A stretch of 9,629 nt of DNA from Streptomyces sp. (GTDB lineage Bacteria > Actinomycetota > Actinomycetes > Streptomycetales > Streptomycetaceae): assembly GCA_003519485.1 (NCBI GenBank), contig DOWQ01000780.1, forward strand, positions 1 to 9,629, in the 5' to 3' direction. Below, in pieces: positions 1 through 6,789 of this stretch (position 1 is its first letter; each line of letters starts with the position of its first letter). The notes under the pieces were generated by a model. It did no database searches. It saw only the letters and a program-made list of their open reading frames with translations, and was not told the DNA's origin. A program made the position numbers and the translations under genes.

Positions 1-51
1 GTGCTGCGGCGGGCGTTGCGCGGGCGCCGCGGGAAGGGGGGCCCGGCATGA
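1..51 (+). CDS. 3' end of an upstream gene, probably lutB (partial)
   Basis: Reading from base 1, an open frame of 16 codons ends at TGA 49-51, overlapping the lutC start as ATGA. The visible C-terminus is short and basic (it ends RRGKGGPA). Four-base ATGA overlaps are typical of translationally coupled genes. In lut operons the gene directly before lutC is lutB, the iron-sulfur subunit of the lactate oxidation complex. The identity is inferred only from overlap and usual gene order; no diagnostic LutB motif falls inside the window. Confidence 0.45.
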   Translation: MLRRALRGRRGKGGPA

Positions 52-641
52 GCACCGACGCGCTCGGTCCCACGCCACGGGCCGCGAGTGGCGAGGAGCC
101 GTCGGACGGCCGGGAGCGCGCGTCGGCGGGGCTCCGGTTCGCGGCGGCCCTCGAACTGGTGGGCGGGAGCTGTCACCACGTCGCGGATCCGGCCGCGGCC
201 CGGGAGGTGGTGGCCGGGCTGTGCGGGGACGGCGCCGTGGTCGCCGACCGGGACGCACTGGTGGGTGAGGTGGCCGGTGGGCTCCGTACGGTCGGCGACC
301 CCTGGGCTGCGGACGTGGGGCTGACGACCGCGCTGGCAGCCGTCGCCGAGACCGGATCGCTGGCGATGGTCTACGGCCGCGACCGGCCGCGGAGCAACTC
401 GCTGGTGCCGCCGGTGCACATCGCGGTGGTGCCGGCGTCCCGGCTGGTGGACTCCTACGCCGACGCGATCGACCGGCTCGCGGCCGTCCGCCCCGTGCCC
501 TCCGGGATGCAGCTGATCACCGGGCCCAGCAGCTCGGGGGACATCGAGATGGTGCAGGTGCGCGGCATGCACGGGCCGCTCGCGGTGCACGTCGTACTGG
601 TCGCCGTGAGGTGGCCGTGCAGCCGCCGCGATCAGGGATAG
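48..641 (+). CDS. lutC: LUD-domain protein, LutC-like lactate utilization protein C
   Basis: This 197-residue protein carries the LutC/YkgG (LUD domain) signature. Visible are GLTTALAAVAETGSLAMV at about 91-108, LVPPVHIAVVP at 119-129, and the C-terminal block ITGPSSSGDIEMVQVRGMHG at 157-176 followed by HVVLV. In LutABC systems this subunit works in the cytosol with two iron-sulfur proteins to oxidise L-lactate to pyruvate. ATG 48 is chosen because it overlaps the upstream stop (ATGA) and a GGAAGGGGGG purine run lies upstream. The N-terminal 25 residues are poorly conserved in character. After HVVLV the protein runs on for 12 residues (AVRWPCSRRDQG), and this extension is the part overlapping the convergent MaoC gene. 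Family assignment is firm; lactate as the physiological substrate is inferred from family. Confidence 0.88.
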   Translation: MSTDALGPTPRAASGEEPSDGRERASAGLRFAAALELVGGSCHHVADPAAAREVVAGLCGDGAVVADRDALVGEVAGGLRTVGDPWAADVGLTTALAAVAETGSLAMVYGRDRPRSNSLVPPVHIAVVPASRLVDSYADAIDRLAAVRPVPSGMQLITGPSSSGDIEMVQVRGMHGPLAVHVVLVAVRWPCSRRDQG

Positions 642-1144
642 AAGTGGGTCAGGGTCTCCGCGACGCAGGCCGGCTTGGCCGAGCCCGCCAGCTCGAAGGT
701 GAAGGCCCGGCTCATCGCGACCCCGCCGCGCTTGACCGGTTCCACGGAGGTGACCGCCGCGTGGAGCCGGACCCGGCTGCCGACCGGGACCGGTGCCGGG
801 AAGCGGACCTTGTTGACGCCGTAGTTGAGCGCCATGCCCACCCCCGAGACCTGGAGCAGCTCGGCGAACATGGGGATGCCCCAGCTCAGCACCATGTAGC
901 CATGGGCGATGGTCCCGCCGTACGGGCCGAGGGCCGCCCGCTCGGGGTCCGTGTGGATCCACTGGTGGTCGCCGGAGACGGCGGCGAAGAGGTCGATGAG
1001 GTCCTGGGTGACCTCGCGCCAGCGGGAGGTGCCGAGGTCCCGGCCCGCCAGCGCCGAGATCTCCGGTATGCCGTGGGCCGTGACGGGCTCGCCCGGGGCG
1101 GGCTGGGCGGGCAGGGCGGCCGGGCGGCCGGTGGTGTCGGTCAT
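632..1144 (-). CDS. MaoC-family (R)-specific enoyl-CoA hydratase
   Basis: A 170-residue single hot-dog domain protein of the MaoC dehydratase family. The hydratase-2 motif is seen as AAVSGDHQWIHTD (residues 54-66), with the catalytic pair D59 and H64 in D-x4-H spacing, followed by GPYGGTIAHGYM (73-84). These enzymes hydrate trans-2-enoyl-CoA to (R)-3-hydroxyacyl-CoA or run the reverse reaction. ATG at 1144 is preferred over an upstream ATG at 1210 because a GGGGGA ribosome-binding site precedes it, the 22-residue extension would run into the transporter gene, and the shorter form has the family length. It starts 13 nt after the transporter stop, so the two are probably one transcript. Its last 10 bp overlap the lutC 3' end on the other strand. 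The physiological acyl-CoA is unknown. Confidence 0.88.
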   Translation of the reverse strand: MTDTTGRPAALPAQPAPGEPVTAHGIPEISALAGRDLGTSRWREVTQDLIDLFAAVSGDHQWIHTDPERAALGPYGGTIAHGYMVLSWGIPMFAELLQVSGVGMALNYGVNKVRFPAPVPVGSRVRLHAAVTSVEPVKRGGVAMSRAFTFELAGSAKPACVAETLTHFYP

Positions 1145-1157
1145 GGTGGTCCCCCGA

Positions 1158-2504
1158 TCAGGCCGGCACGGCCGCGGGTTGCCGCCGCGGTTGCCGCGGC
1201 TGGGCGTCACCGGCCTGCTCGTCGTAGTTCCGGCGGCGCAGCAGGAGCAGCATGCAGCCGAGGGTGAGCAGGACCTGGAACACCGCGTAGACGATCACGG
1301 CGGCGATGGAGCCGGACCGGTTCAGCAGGAACTGCCCGATGATCGGCGTGGTGCCGCCGAGCAGCGTGCCGCACAACTGGTAGCAGAGCGAGATGCCGGT
1401 GTAGCGCAGATGGGCCGGGAAGCGGCTGGCGAGCATGCCGGCCAGGGCCGCGTAGTAGAGGCAGTGCGGGATCGTGGCGACCGCGACGCCGGCCATGGCG
1501 AGGCCGTAGTTCTCGGTGCTGATGAGGACGAACATCAGCGGCATCAGCACCACTTCCGGCAGCAGCATGATGCAGACCGCGCGGGACAGGCTCTTCATCC
1601 TGGTGGCGAGGACGGCGCCGAAGGGCTGGACGATGACCTGCGTGATGTTCGCGACCAGCAGGATGGTGAGGAAGGAATTGCGGGTGAAGTCCAGGCTCGT
1701 GGTCGCCCAGGAGAGGGCGAAGGTGCTCTTGAAGTAGGTGGCCGACAGGCCGATGGTGCAGGCGCCGATGCCCAGGGCGATCAGGCCCGGATGGCTGCGC
1801 AGGATCTCCGTCAGCGGCATCTTCGAGACGCTCTTGGTCTTGATGATGTCCGCCATCGCCGGGGACTCGGTGACCTTCATCCGGACGAGGAGCCCGACGA
1901 AGACGAGGACGGCCGAGGCCAGGAACGGCACGCGCCAGCCCCAGCTGACGAACGCCTCGTTCGGCAGCTGGCTGATGGCCAGGAAGCTGATGGTGCTCAG
2001 CGTGTTGCCGACGGGCGAGCCCTGCTGGGCGAACGCCCCGTACAGGATGGACTTGCCCTTGGGCGCGTGCTCGGAGGCGATCAGCACCGAGCCGCCCCAC
2101 TCGCCGCCGAGCCCGATGCCCTGCACCATCCGGATGAACACGAGCAGGATCGGGGCGGCCACGCCGATCGTCGCGTACCCGGGGAGCACGCCGATCAGGG
2201 TGGTGGAGATGCCCATCATCAGCAGCGTGATGACGAGTGTCTTCTTGCGGCCGAGCCGGTCGCCGAAGTGACCGAAGATGATCCCGCCGATCGGACGGGC
2301 CAGGAAGCCGACCCAGAACGTGGCGAAGGCGACGAGGGTGCCCACAGGGCCTTCGAGCTGGGGGAAGAAGACGTCGTCGAAGACCAGGGCCGCGGCGGTG
2401 CCGTAGATGTAGAAGTCGAACCACTCGATGGTCGAGCCGATGAAGGCTCCGAGACCCGCGCGTTTCGCGGTTCTGTTCTGCTCGCGTGCGGCGGACGCGG
2501 TCAT
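1158..2504 (-). CDS. MFS transporter, metabolite:H+ symporter (MHS) family
   Basis: A 448-residue polytopic membrane protein of the MHS branch of the major facilitator superfamily (relatives include ProP, KgtP and ShiA). Visible features are TM1 with the family motif GSTIEWFDFYIYGTAAAL, the loop 2-3 motif GHFGDRLGRKKTL, and RMVQGIGLGGEWGGSVLIASEHAP in the TM4-5 region. A second hydrophobic half follows and the protein ends in a basic, proline-rich cytosolic tail. MHS members import organic acids or compatible solutes with protons; the family alone does not give the substrate. ATG 2504 (MTASAAREQ) is chosen because GGGAG lies 8 nt upstream and the mature N-terminus fits the family; the open frame upstream to 2822 is mostly promoter region. 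It leads a two-gene operon with the MaoC hydratase and has the shared TCTCA-N17-TATTGGAC element about 110 nt upstream. Confidence 0.92.
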   Translation of the reverse strand: MTASAAREQNRTAKRAGLGAFIGSTIEWFDFYIYGTAAALVFDDVFFPQLEGPVGTLVAFATFWVGFLARPIGGIIFGHFGDRLGRKKTLVITLLMMGISTTLIGVLPGYATIGVAAPILLVFIRMVQGIGLGGEWGGSVLIASEHAPKGKSILYGAFAQQGSPVGNTLSTISFLAISQLPNEAFVSWGWRVPFLASAVLVFVGLLVRMKVTESPAMADIIKTKSVSKMPLTEILRSHPGLIALGIGACTIGLSATYFKSTFALSWATTSLDFTRNSFLTILLVANITQVIVQPFGAVLATRMKSLSRAVCIMLLPEVVLMPLMFVLISTENYGLAMAGVAVATIPHCLYYAALAGMLASRFPAHLRYTGISLCYQLCGTLLGGTTPIIGQFLLNRSGSIAAVIVYAVFQVLLTLGCMLLLLRRRNYDEQAGDAQPRQPRRQPAAVPA

Positions 2505-2955
2505 GCGGCGGCTCCCGTGGGCAACTGAGATCAGGGGGGAGGGGAGGGCGCCGTCCCGGCGTATTCGCCTCCCACTGTGGTGGACGTAACCGTGCCAGCC
2601 GGAACCCAGACGGGTCCAATACTGAATCGCTGCCGCAGTGAGAGGCTTACCGTCTGGATCCCGTCGGTGGAGGTCATCACTCCACTTCAACGGGCCGTAC
2701 ACCGGCCGCCACGGCCGTTGTGCGGGCCCGTCTGCCGCGGTGCGGCCGGTCCCGTTCCCAGGGCAATGGGACACTTCGCGGGACCTGGACGGCGGGAGCG
2801 GGGTCCGGGCCACCATCGGCACCCCCGTCCGCGCTTACCTCACCACCGGCGCGGTCGGCCGAGGCCTGTGTGCTGCTCGCGGCCGCGACTGCGGTGGCAC
2901 GACGACGATGGGCCCCACCGGGCTTCCCGCCGCCAGGGCTTCCTCCTCGTCTCTG
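2505..2955. other. Region without a convincing gene, upstream of the transporter
   Basis: About 450 bp lie between the SLOG gene stop and the transporter start. The half nearest the transporter holds the conserved element at 2614-2645 and a purine-rich stretch at 2534-2547. Frames are open on both strands, but none shows recognisable motifs, a good start context or convincing composition. One minus-strand stretch at about 2600-2705 reads VYGPLKWSDDLH...AIQYWTR and could be a relic of a coding sequence. I cannot assign it, and the regulatory element lies within it. Confidence 0.5.
2614..2645 (-). promoter_or_regulatory. Shared bipartite element upstream of the transporter-maoC operon
   Basis: Read on the minus strand, TCTCA (2643-2639), 17 nt, then TATTGGAC (2621-2614). 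The same words with the same 17-nt spacing occur upstream of the thiolase and of the CoA-transferase, always in the sense of the gene. Here the outer bases differ (CCTCTCACT in place of GGTCTCAAT), so this is the weakest copy. It ends 109 nt before the transporter ATG. Likely a LysR-type operator, a promoter, or both. Confidence 0.6.
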
Positions 2956-3444
2956 TCAGCTACGCCGCGAAGCGCCTTCGGGCCAGACGACGTCCACGGG
3001 TAGGCCGGCATCGCGCGCGGCGAGTACGACGTCCGCGGTCCCGCCGCCCTTTCCTGAGGGCGGTTCCCCGTTCCAGACCGCGACGACCCGGTCCGCGCGC
3101 TCCAGCATGGCCTTGTTCGCCGCTTCGTACGCTTCCCGGCTCGCGGTTTCGTACGGCATGACGAGGACCTCTGCCGCTGCCTCGAGGAGCCGGTCGAAGA
3201 CGGGGACATGGTCGGGCTTCACCTTCGCCTGCCGGTAGTCCCGGGAAGGGAGAACGACGATCAGACGGCCACCGACCTTGAGCAGTTCCTCGGCGAACAG
3301 ACTGTCGGAACCGCGGGCGATGCAGGAGAGGCCGGTCAGCTCGCCGCCGGCGTGCCTGCTCAGCACCTCCCGGAGCTCGTCCCTTACGCGGCCGGTGCTG
3401 TCGCCCGTCAGGTCCCTGTGTCCGGTTGCCGCGATGGTCGTCAC
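2956..3444 (-). CDS. Small SLOG-like (Rossmann-type) putative nucleotide-binding protein
   Basis: A 162-residue soluble protein with the pattern of the SLOG/DprA-like superfamily. It begins with strand TTIAATGHRDL (GHR at 8-10), then has SCIARGSDSLFAE (40-52), hydrophobic strands LIVVLPS and AEVLVMPY, and ADRVVAVWNGEPPSGKGGGT (117-136), ending GLPVDVVWPEG. The glycine-rich GKGGGTAD is where this superfamily usually contacts a nucleotide or phosphate. GTG 3444 is selected because GAGAGGAAG lies about 8 nt upstream and the first strand begins at once; the open frame extends to 3843 but that part is low-complexity and overlaps the upstream gene. It starts 13 nt after the stop of the chimeric TPR frame, so it was probably cotranscribed with it. 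SLOG proteins can sense or process nucleotide ligands and some are defence components; no catalytic role can be claimed here. Confidence 0.72.
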   Translation of the reverse strand: MTTIAATGHRDLTGDSTGRVRDELREVLSRHAGGELTGLSCIARGSDSLFAEELLKVGGRLIVVLPSRDYRQAKVKPDHVPVFDRLLEAAAEVLVMPYETASREAYEAANKAMLERADRVVAVWNGEPPSGKGGGTADVVLAARDAGLPVDVVWPEGASRRS

Positions 3445-3457
3445 GCGTGTCTTCCTC

Positions 3458-4894
3458 TCAGCCAGCCAGCAGGGCGCGGATCCTGTCCCGGGCCTCCCGT
3501 ACGGGCCGGGACGCGCCGTTGCCGACCGTATACGGGTACAGGTGACCCAGCTGCGTGCGGACCCGGCTGGACTGGGTGCGCTCGGCTGCGGCCACGGCGG
3601 CGTGGGTGTGGTCGACGGCCTGGGTGAGGTCTCCGGCGAGGTAGTGGCATTCGGCGAGACCGATCCAGTCCAGGGCGTGGCTGCGTCCTGCCTCCGGGCC
3701 GCGCCGGTCCAGGGCCTGCCGGATTTCGCCGGCCGCGGCTTCGGCGTGCGCGTTCGGGTTCTGGCGGGCGAGGTCCAGGAGCCGTCCGCCGGTGACTCCG
3801 GCGAGCTCGGCGTCGTCGAAGTAGGCGATCCAGTACGGCTCATCTGTCCCGTCCGATGCTTTGGCTGCGGCGAGGGCCTCGCATGCCTGGCCGGTCGCGC
3901 GGCGGAAGGCTGCGATGCGGCCCATCGCGGACAGTGCCCACGCCTCCCGGGTGTGGATCACGGCTCGAACTCTGTGGCCGGCCAGGGACCGGAACCCGTC
4001 CTGGGCGAGTCGTACGAGCTCGAGGGCGTCCTGCGGCCGGTCCCGGTAGAGCATCTGCCGGGCCATGCCGGCGAGCACATTCGCGCCGAACAGGGTGTCG
4101 GCACCGGCGTGTGCGGAACGGAGGGCGAGGCGGTAGTAGTCCTGCGCCCGCCGCTGCAGTCCGGAGTCCCATGCCATGGTGGCTGCGGTGCCGGCCAGCT
4201 GCGCCATGACGCCGTAGAGCCGTTGTTCGATGGCAGGTGTCTGGTGGTCGTCGAGAGCGTTCGCAACCTCGTTGAGCTGGCCGAGGACGGCCTTGCGTCG
4301 GAGTCCTCCGCCGTACTGGTGGTCCCAGCGGCGGAATGCCCTGGCGGTCTGTTCCAGCTCGTCGACGTCGCGTGAAACAGCCGGCTTGCCGAGAGCAGTC
4401 AATTCGGCCAGGGTGCCGGCGCCACTCCGGGACACCACCACGTCGGCCAACGCCAAGACGTCGGGCAACTCCGCCCCGACGAACCCGGTGAGGTGGTACC
4501 GGCCGGCCAGGTCGGCTGGCAGAGCCGCCACGTGCTGCCGCAGGTTCTCAGCGTTGGCAGGCCCACACTGGTGGATCACGTTCGCGTGGCCCAGCAGCCA
4601 CGGCAGTGCGTCCCGGACGACATCGTTGATCTGCTGGGACCCCTGGGCCCCGCCAGTGACCACGGTCGGCAAATGCCGGTCGAAGCCGCGCAACTCCAGC
4701 GCCTGGACTGCCTGACCGGCCAGCACCTCCGGGCGGATCGGGTTGCCGGTGACGCCGCGGAGCGCACCGACTCCGGCAGGAGTGGCAGCGACGACTCCGA
4801 CGACACCGCGATGCGCGTCGCCGAGCCGGCGAGCTTCCGATTGGCCAGGCCGAGGCGAACGGTCTGCTCGTGCAGCACGAGGGGGCGGCGGCAC
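3458..4894 (-). CDS. Chimeric open frame: MurG-like C-terminal fragment fused to XRE/TPR-type regulator C-terminus
   Basis: This 478-codon frame joins two unrelated pieces. Residues 1-47 are an out-of-frame reading of MurG-like sequence. Residues 48-172 match a MurG C-domain: VTGNPIRPEVLAG, VVTGGAQGSQQIN (78-90), VIHQCGPANAENL, then VVVSRSGAGTLAELTALGKP (152-171). From residue 173 it changes abruptly to VSRDVDELEQTARAFRRWDH and a long alpha-helical repeat region (NVLAGMARQMLY, DPYWIAYFD-like and AELAGVTGGRLLDLA segments) typical of the C-terminal half of Streptomyces XRE-family regulators with TPR-like repeats. The DNA-binding N-terminus is absent. The MurG part stops before the glutamine-bearing UDP-GlcNAc segment that normally follows. 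The join is at about 4379. The first upstream start, GTG 4894, lies in the out-of-frame part and no credible start is evident, so this is probably a nonfunctional fusion. Confidence 0.55.
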   Translation of the reverse strand: MPPPPRAARADRSPRPGQSEARRLGDAHRGVVGVVAATPAGVGALRGVTGNPIRPEVLAGQAVQALELRGFDRHLPTVVTGGAQGSQQINDVVRDALPWLLGHANVIHQCGPANAENLRQHVAALPADLAGRYHLTGFVGAELPDVLALADVVVSRSGAGTLAELTALGKPAVSRDVDELEQTARAFRRWDHQYGGGLRRKAVLGQLNEVANALDDHQTPAIEQRLYGVMAQLAGTAATMAWDSGLQRRAQDYYRLALRSAHAGADTLFGANVLAGMARQMLYRDRPQDALELVRLAQDGFRSLAGHRVRAVIHTREAWALSAMGRIAAFRRATGQACEALAAAKASDGTDEPYWIAYFDDAELAGVTGGRLLDLARQNPNAHAEAAAGEIRQALDRRGPEAGRSHALDWIGLAECHYLAGDLTQAVDHTHAAVAAAERTQSSRVRTQLGHLYPYTVGNGASRPVREARDRIRALLAG

Positions 4895-5269
4895 AGCCGG
4901 GCCGCCAGACCAGCTGGGACGGCAACGTACCCGCCCGTGGCAAGGACGACGTCCGGCCCGAAGTCGGCGACGATCTTCCTGGCCCGGGCTACGCCGAGCG
5001 GTACGCGGGCCATGTCTCGCACGTTGGCCGGGGACGCCATCTTGAGCGGATTGCTGGAGCGGCGGATCTTGCCGGTGACGACCGAAGCAAACGCGATGCC
5101 TTCGGCCGGAGCGACGCGGGCCTCAATGGATACGGAGCTCCCAGCGGCCCAAGGACGAGCCCTGCTGCACGTCGACGACACCGCCGCCACGGTCCGGTCG
5201 CCCATCGCCCCGCGGGCCCACAACGAGACGAGCAACGGCGGCACCGGCCGCGCCCACCGGGAGCCGCAC
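4379..5269 (-). pseudogene. Degenerate MurG-like glycosyltransferase gene, frameshifted and truncated
   Basis: MurG transfers GlcNAc to lipid I at the inner membrane face. One frame from about 5135 to 4771 reads SIEARVAPAEGIAF, VVTGKIRRSSNPLKM, FGPDVVLATGGYVAVPAGLA, PLVLHEQTVRLGLANRKL and AVSSESSLPLLPE, the middle of a MurG-like protein. The continuation VTGNPIRPEVLAG is in another frame, so a one-base loss lies between about 4753 and 4772. Upstream of 5135 the expected N-terminal GGGTGGH-type loop is not intact in any frame; the boundary at 5269 is approximate (GTG, reading VRLPVGAAGAAVARLVVG in a third context). Downstream it ends at the fusion at about 4379 and lacks the last part of the nucleotide-sugar site. 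Loss of start region, frame and C-terminus together support a pseudogene of an accessory MurG paralogue, not the cell-wall gene. Confidence 0.72.
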
Positions 5270-5309
5270 GGTGGCCAAACTGGTCGCCGAGTAGTACCCC
5301 GGCATCCCG

Positions 5310-5457
5310 TCCATCCCCGTATACGTGGGGACGGACCGGCCGCCATCAACGGCGGCTCCTGACCGGACAGCTGCTCCCCGCATACGCGGGGATGGATCAG
5401 GACAGGTCCTGGCCCCCGGCGTCTTCCGCTGCTCCCCGCACGTGCGGAGACGGACCC
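5310..5457 (+). CRISPR. Degenerate three-repeat type I-E-like CRISPR remnant
   Basis: Three related 29-nt units lie at 5310-5338, 5371-5399 and 5429-5457. The middle one has CTGCTCCCCGCATACGCGGG followed by GATGG, very close to the type I-E repeats common in Streptomyces. The first has CCCCGTATACGTGGGGACGG, and the third CTGCTCCCCGCACGTGCGGA then GACGG. The intervals are 32 nt (5339-5370, the exact type I-E spacer length) and 29 nt (5400-5428). All have the short central dyad of such repeats. No cas gene or clear leader is in the window. The third unit, 10 nt past the thiolase stop and containing the perfect palindrome CCGCACGTGCGG, could alternatively act as a terminator hairpin for the thiolase. 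Confidence 0.62.
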
Positions 5458-5467
5458 CCGTCCCGCG

Positions 5468-6691
5468 TCAGCCCGCGACGCGCTCGAACACCGCCGCCAG
5501 GCCCTGACCGCCGCCGATGCACATCGTCTCCAGTCCGTAGCGCGCCTCCCGGCGCCGCATCTCGCGGGCCAGGGTCGCCAGGATGCGGCCGCCCGTGGCG
5601 CCCACCGGGTGGCCCAGGGAGATGCCCGAGCCGTTGACGTTGATCCGCTCGTGGTCCGCCTCGGCCAGCCCGAGCTCGCGGGTGCAGGCCAGCACCTGGG
5701 CGGCGAAGGCCTCGTTCAGCTCGATCAGGTCCAGATCCGCGAGCTCCAGCCCGGCACGGTCGAGCGCCGCGCGGGTGGCCGGGACCGGCCCGATGCCCAT
5801 CGTCCCGGCCGGCACCCCGGCCTTCGCGAAGGACACCAGCCGCACCAGCGGGGTGAGCCCCAGCCGCTCGGCGGTCTCCGCGCTGGTCACCAGGCAGGCC
5901 GAGGCCGCGTCGTTCTGCCCACTGGCGTTGCCCGCGGTCACGGTGGACTCGGGGTCGGACGCGGCCGTCAGCGGCCGCAGCTTCGCCAGCTGCTCCGCCG
6001 TCGTCTCCGGCCGGGGGTGCTCGTCGGCGGAGACGAGCGTCTCGCCCTTCCGGGTGCGTACGGGGACGGGCACGATCTCCTCGTCGAAGAGCCCGGCGCC
6101 GATCGCCCGCCCGGCGCGCTGCTGGGAGCGCAGGGCCAGCGCGTCCTGGTCCGCCCGGCTGATGGCGTACTCCCGGCGGAGGTTCTCCGCCGTCTCGATC
6201 ATGCCGCCGGGCACCGGGTGGTTGACGCCGCCGGCGGTGACCCGGCCGCGGGCGAGCGCGTCGTGCAGCTCCAGGCTCGGCGTCTTGATGCCCCACCGGC
6301 CGTCGTGGGTGTAGAAGGGGGCCGCGCTCATCACCTCGACGCCGCCGGCGACGACGACCTCGCTGAAGCCGGCCCGGATCTGCATGGCGGCGTCCAGTAC
6401 CGCCTGGAGCCCGGAGCCGCAGCGGCGGTCGAGCTGCACCCCGGTCACGGACACCGGCAGCCCCGCGTCCAGGGCCGCCACCCGGCCGATCGCCGGGGCG
6501 TCGGAGGTCGGGTAGACATGGCCGAGGATCACCTCGTCCACCCGCTCCGGGTCGATCCCCGTACGGCGGACGACCTCCGCGATGACGTGCGCGGCGAGGC
6601 CGGCGGGGCGCAGGCCGGACAGGGCGCCGCCGAACCGGCCGATGGGCGTACGGAGCGGTTCACAGATGACGACATCGGGCTGACCGGACAT
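5468..6691 (-). CDS. Acetyl-CoA C-acyltransferase (thiolase family)
   Basis: A 407-residue degradative-type thiolase, which cleaves 3-oxoacyl-CoA with CoA to acetyl-CoA and a shortened acyl-CoA. The complete active site is visible: nucleophile C91 in DRRCGSGLQAV, NEAFA at 326-330, H361 in GISLGHPVGATG, and C391 in CIGGGQGLAAVF. GNASGQNDAAS (254-264) is also typical. Length is normal for the family. ATG 6691 (MSGQPDVVICEPLRTPIGRF) is chosen because AGGAAGG lies about 8 nt upstream; the longer frame to 6802 would run through a promoter region into lysR. It follows lysR on the same strand with a 107-nt gap containing its own copy of the conserved element. With a 3-oxoadipate-type CoA-transferase nearby, a 3-oxoadipyl-CoA thiolase (PcaF-like) role is plausible but unproven. 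Confidence 0.92.
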   Translation of the reverse strand: MSGQPDVVICEPLRTPIGRFGGALSGLRPAGLAAHVIAEVVRRTGIDPERVDEVILGHVYPTSDAPAIGRVAALDAGLPVSVTGVQLDRRCGSGLQAVLDAAMQIRAGFSEVVVAGGVEVMSAAPFYTHDGRWGIKTPSLELHDALARGRVTAGGVNHPVPGGMIETAENLRREYAISRADQDALALRSQQRAGRAIGAGLFDEEIVPVPVRTRKGETLVSADEHPRPETTAEQLAKLRPLTAASDPESTVTAGNASGQNDAASACLVTSAETAERLGLTPLVRLVSFAKAGVPAGTMGIGPVPATRAALDRAGLELADLDLIELNEAFAAQVLACTRELGLAEADHERINVNGSGISLGHPVGATGGRILATLAREMRRREARYGLETMCIGGGQGLAAVFERVAG

Positions 6692-6757
6692 GTCGTGGCC
6701 TTCCTGGGTGTGGGCGGAAACGTATCGCCTCGACCCTTCCACCGGGCGACTCGTCCG

Positions 6758-6789
6758 GTCCAATATCCGATCGGCCGCCGATTGAGACC
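6758..6789 (-). promoter_or_regulatory. Shared bipartite element upstream of the thiolase
   Basis: On the minus strand GGTCTCAAT (6789-6781), 15 nt, then TATTGGAC (6765-6758), identical in words and spacing to the element before the CoA-transferase operon. It ends 66 nt before the thiolase ATG and begins about 10 nt after the lysR stop. GGTC-T-CAAT and ATTGGACC form an imperfect inverted repeat with a one-base bulge, as expected for a site bound by a dimeric or tetrameric regulator. Confidence 0.75.

Noticed and set aside
909..2528. A 539-codon plus-strand open frame rich in D, E, G and Q
   Set aside because: It is antisense to the transporter and maoC genes, which have clear motifs and ribosome-binding sites. 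Long antisense frames are common in GC-rich genomes and this one has no domain.
1207..2619. A 470-codon minus-strand frame rich in R, H and P
   Set aside because: It is a shifted reading of the transporter gene; composition is typical of out-of-frame GC-rich DNA.
3278..4375. A 365-codon plus-strand open frame opposite the TPR region
   Set aside because: The minus-strand reading matches a recognisable helical-repeat regulator C-terminus, whereas this frame has no recognisable motif.
4379..5269. An intact cell-wall murG gene
   Set aside because: The glycine-rich N-terminal loop, a continuous frame and the C-terminal part of the nucleotide-sugar site are all missing, and no division or cell-wall genes surround it.
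5310..5457. A functional CRISPR-Cas system
   Set aside because: No cas gene is in the window, the three repeats differ at many positions and the second spacing is irregular, so only a remnant can be supported.
2956..5467. A complete mobile element or prophage
   Set aside because: No integrase, transposase, tRNA attachment site or flanking direct repeat could be found by eye; insertion is inferred only from gene content.
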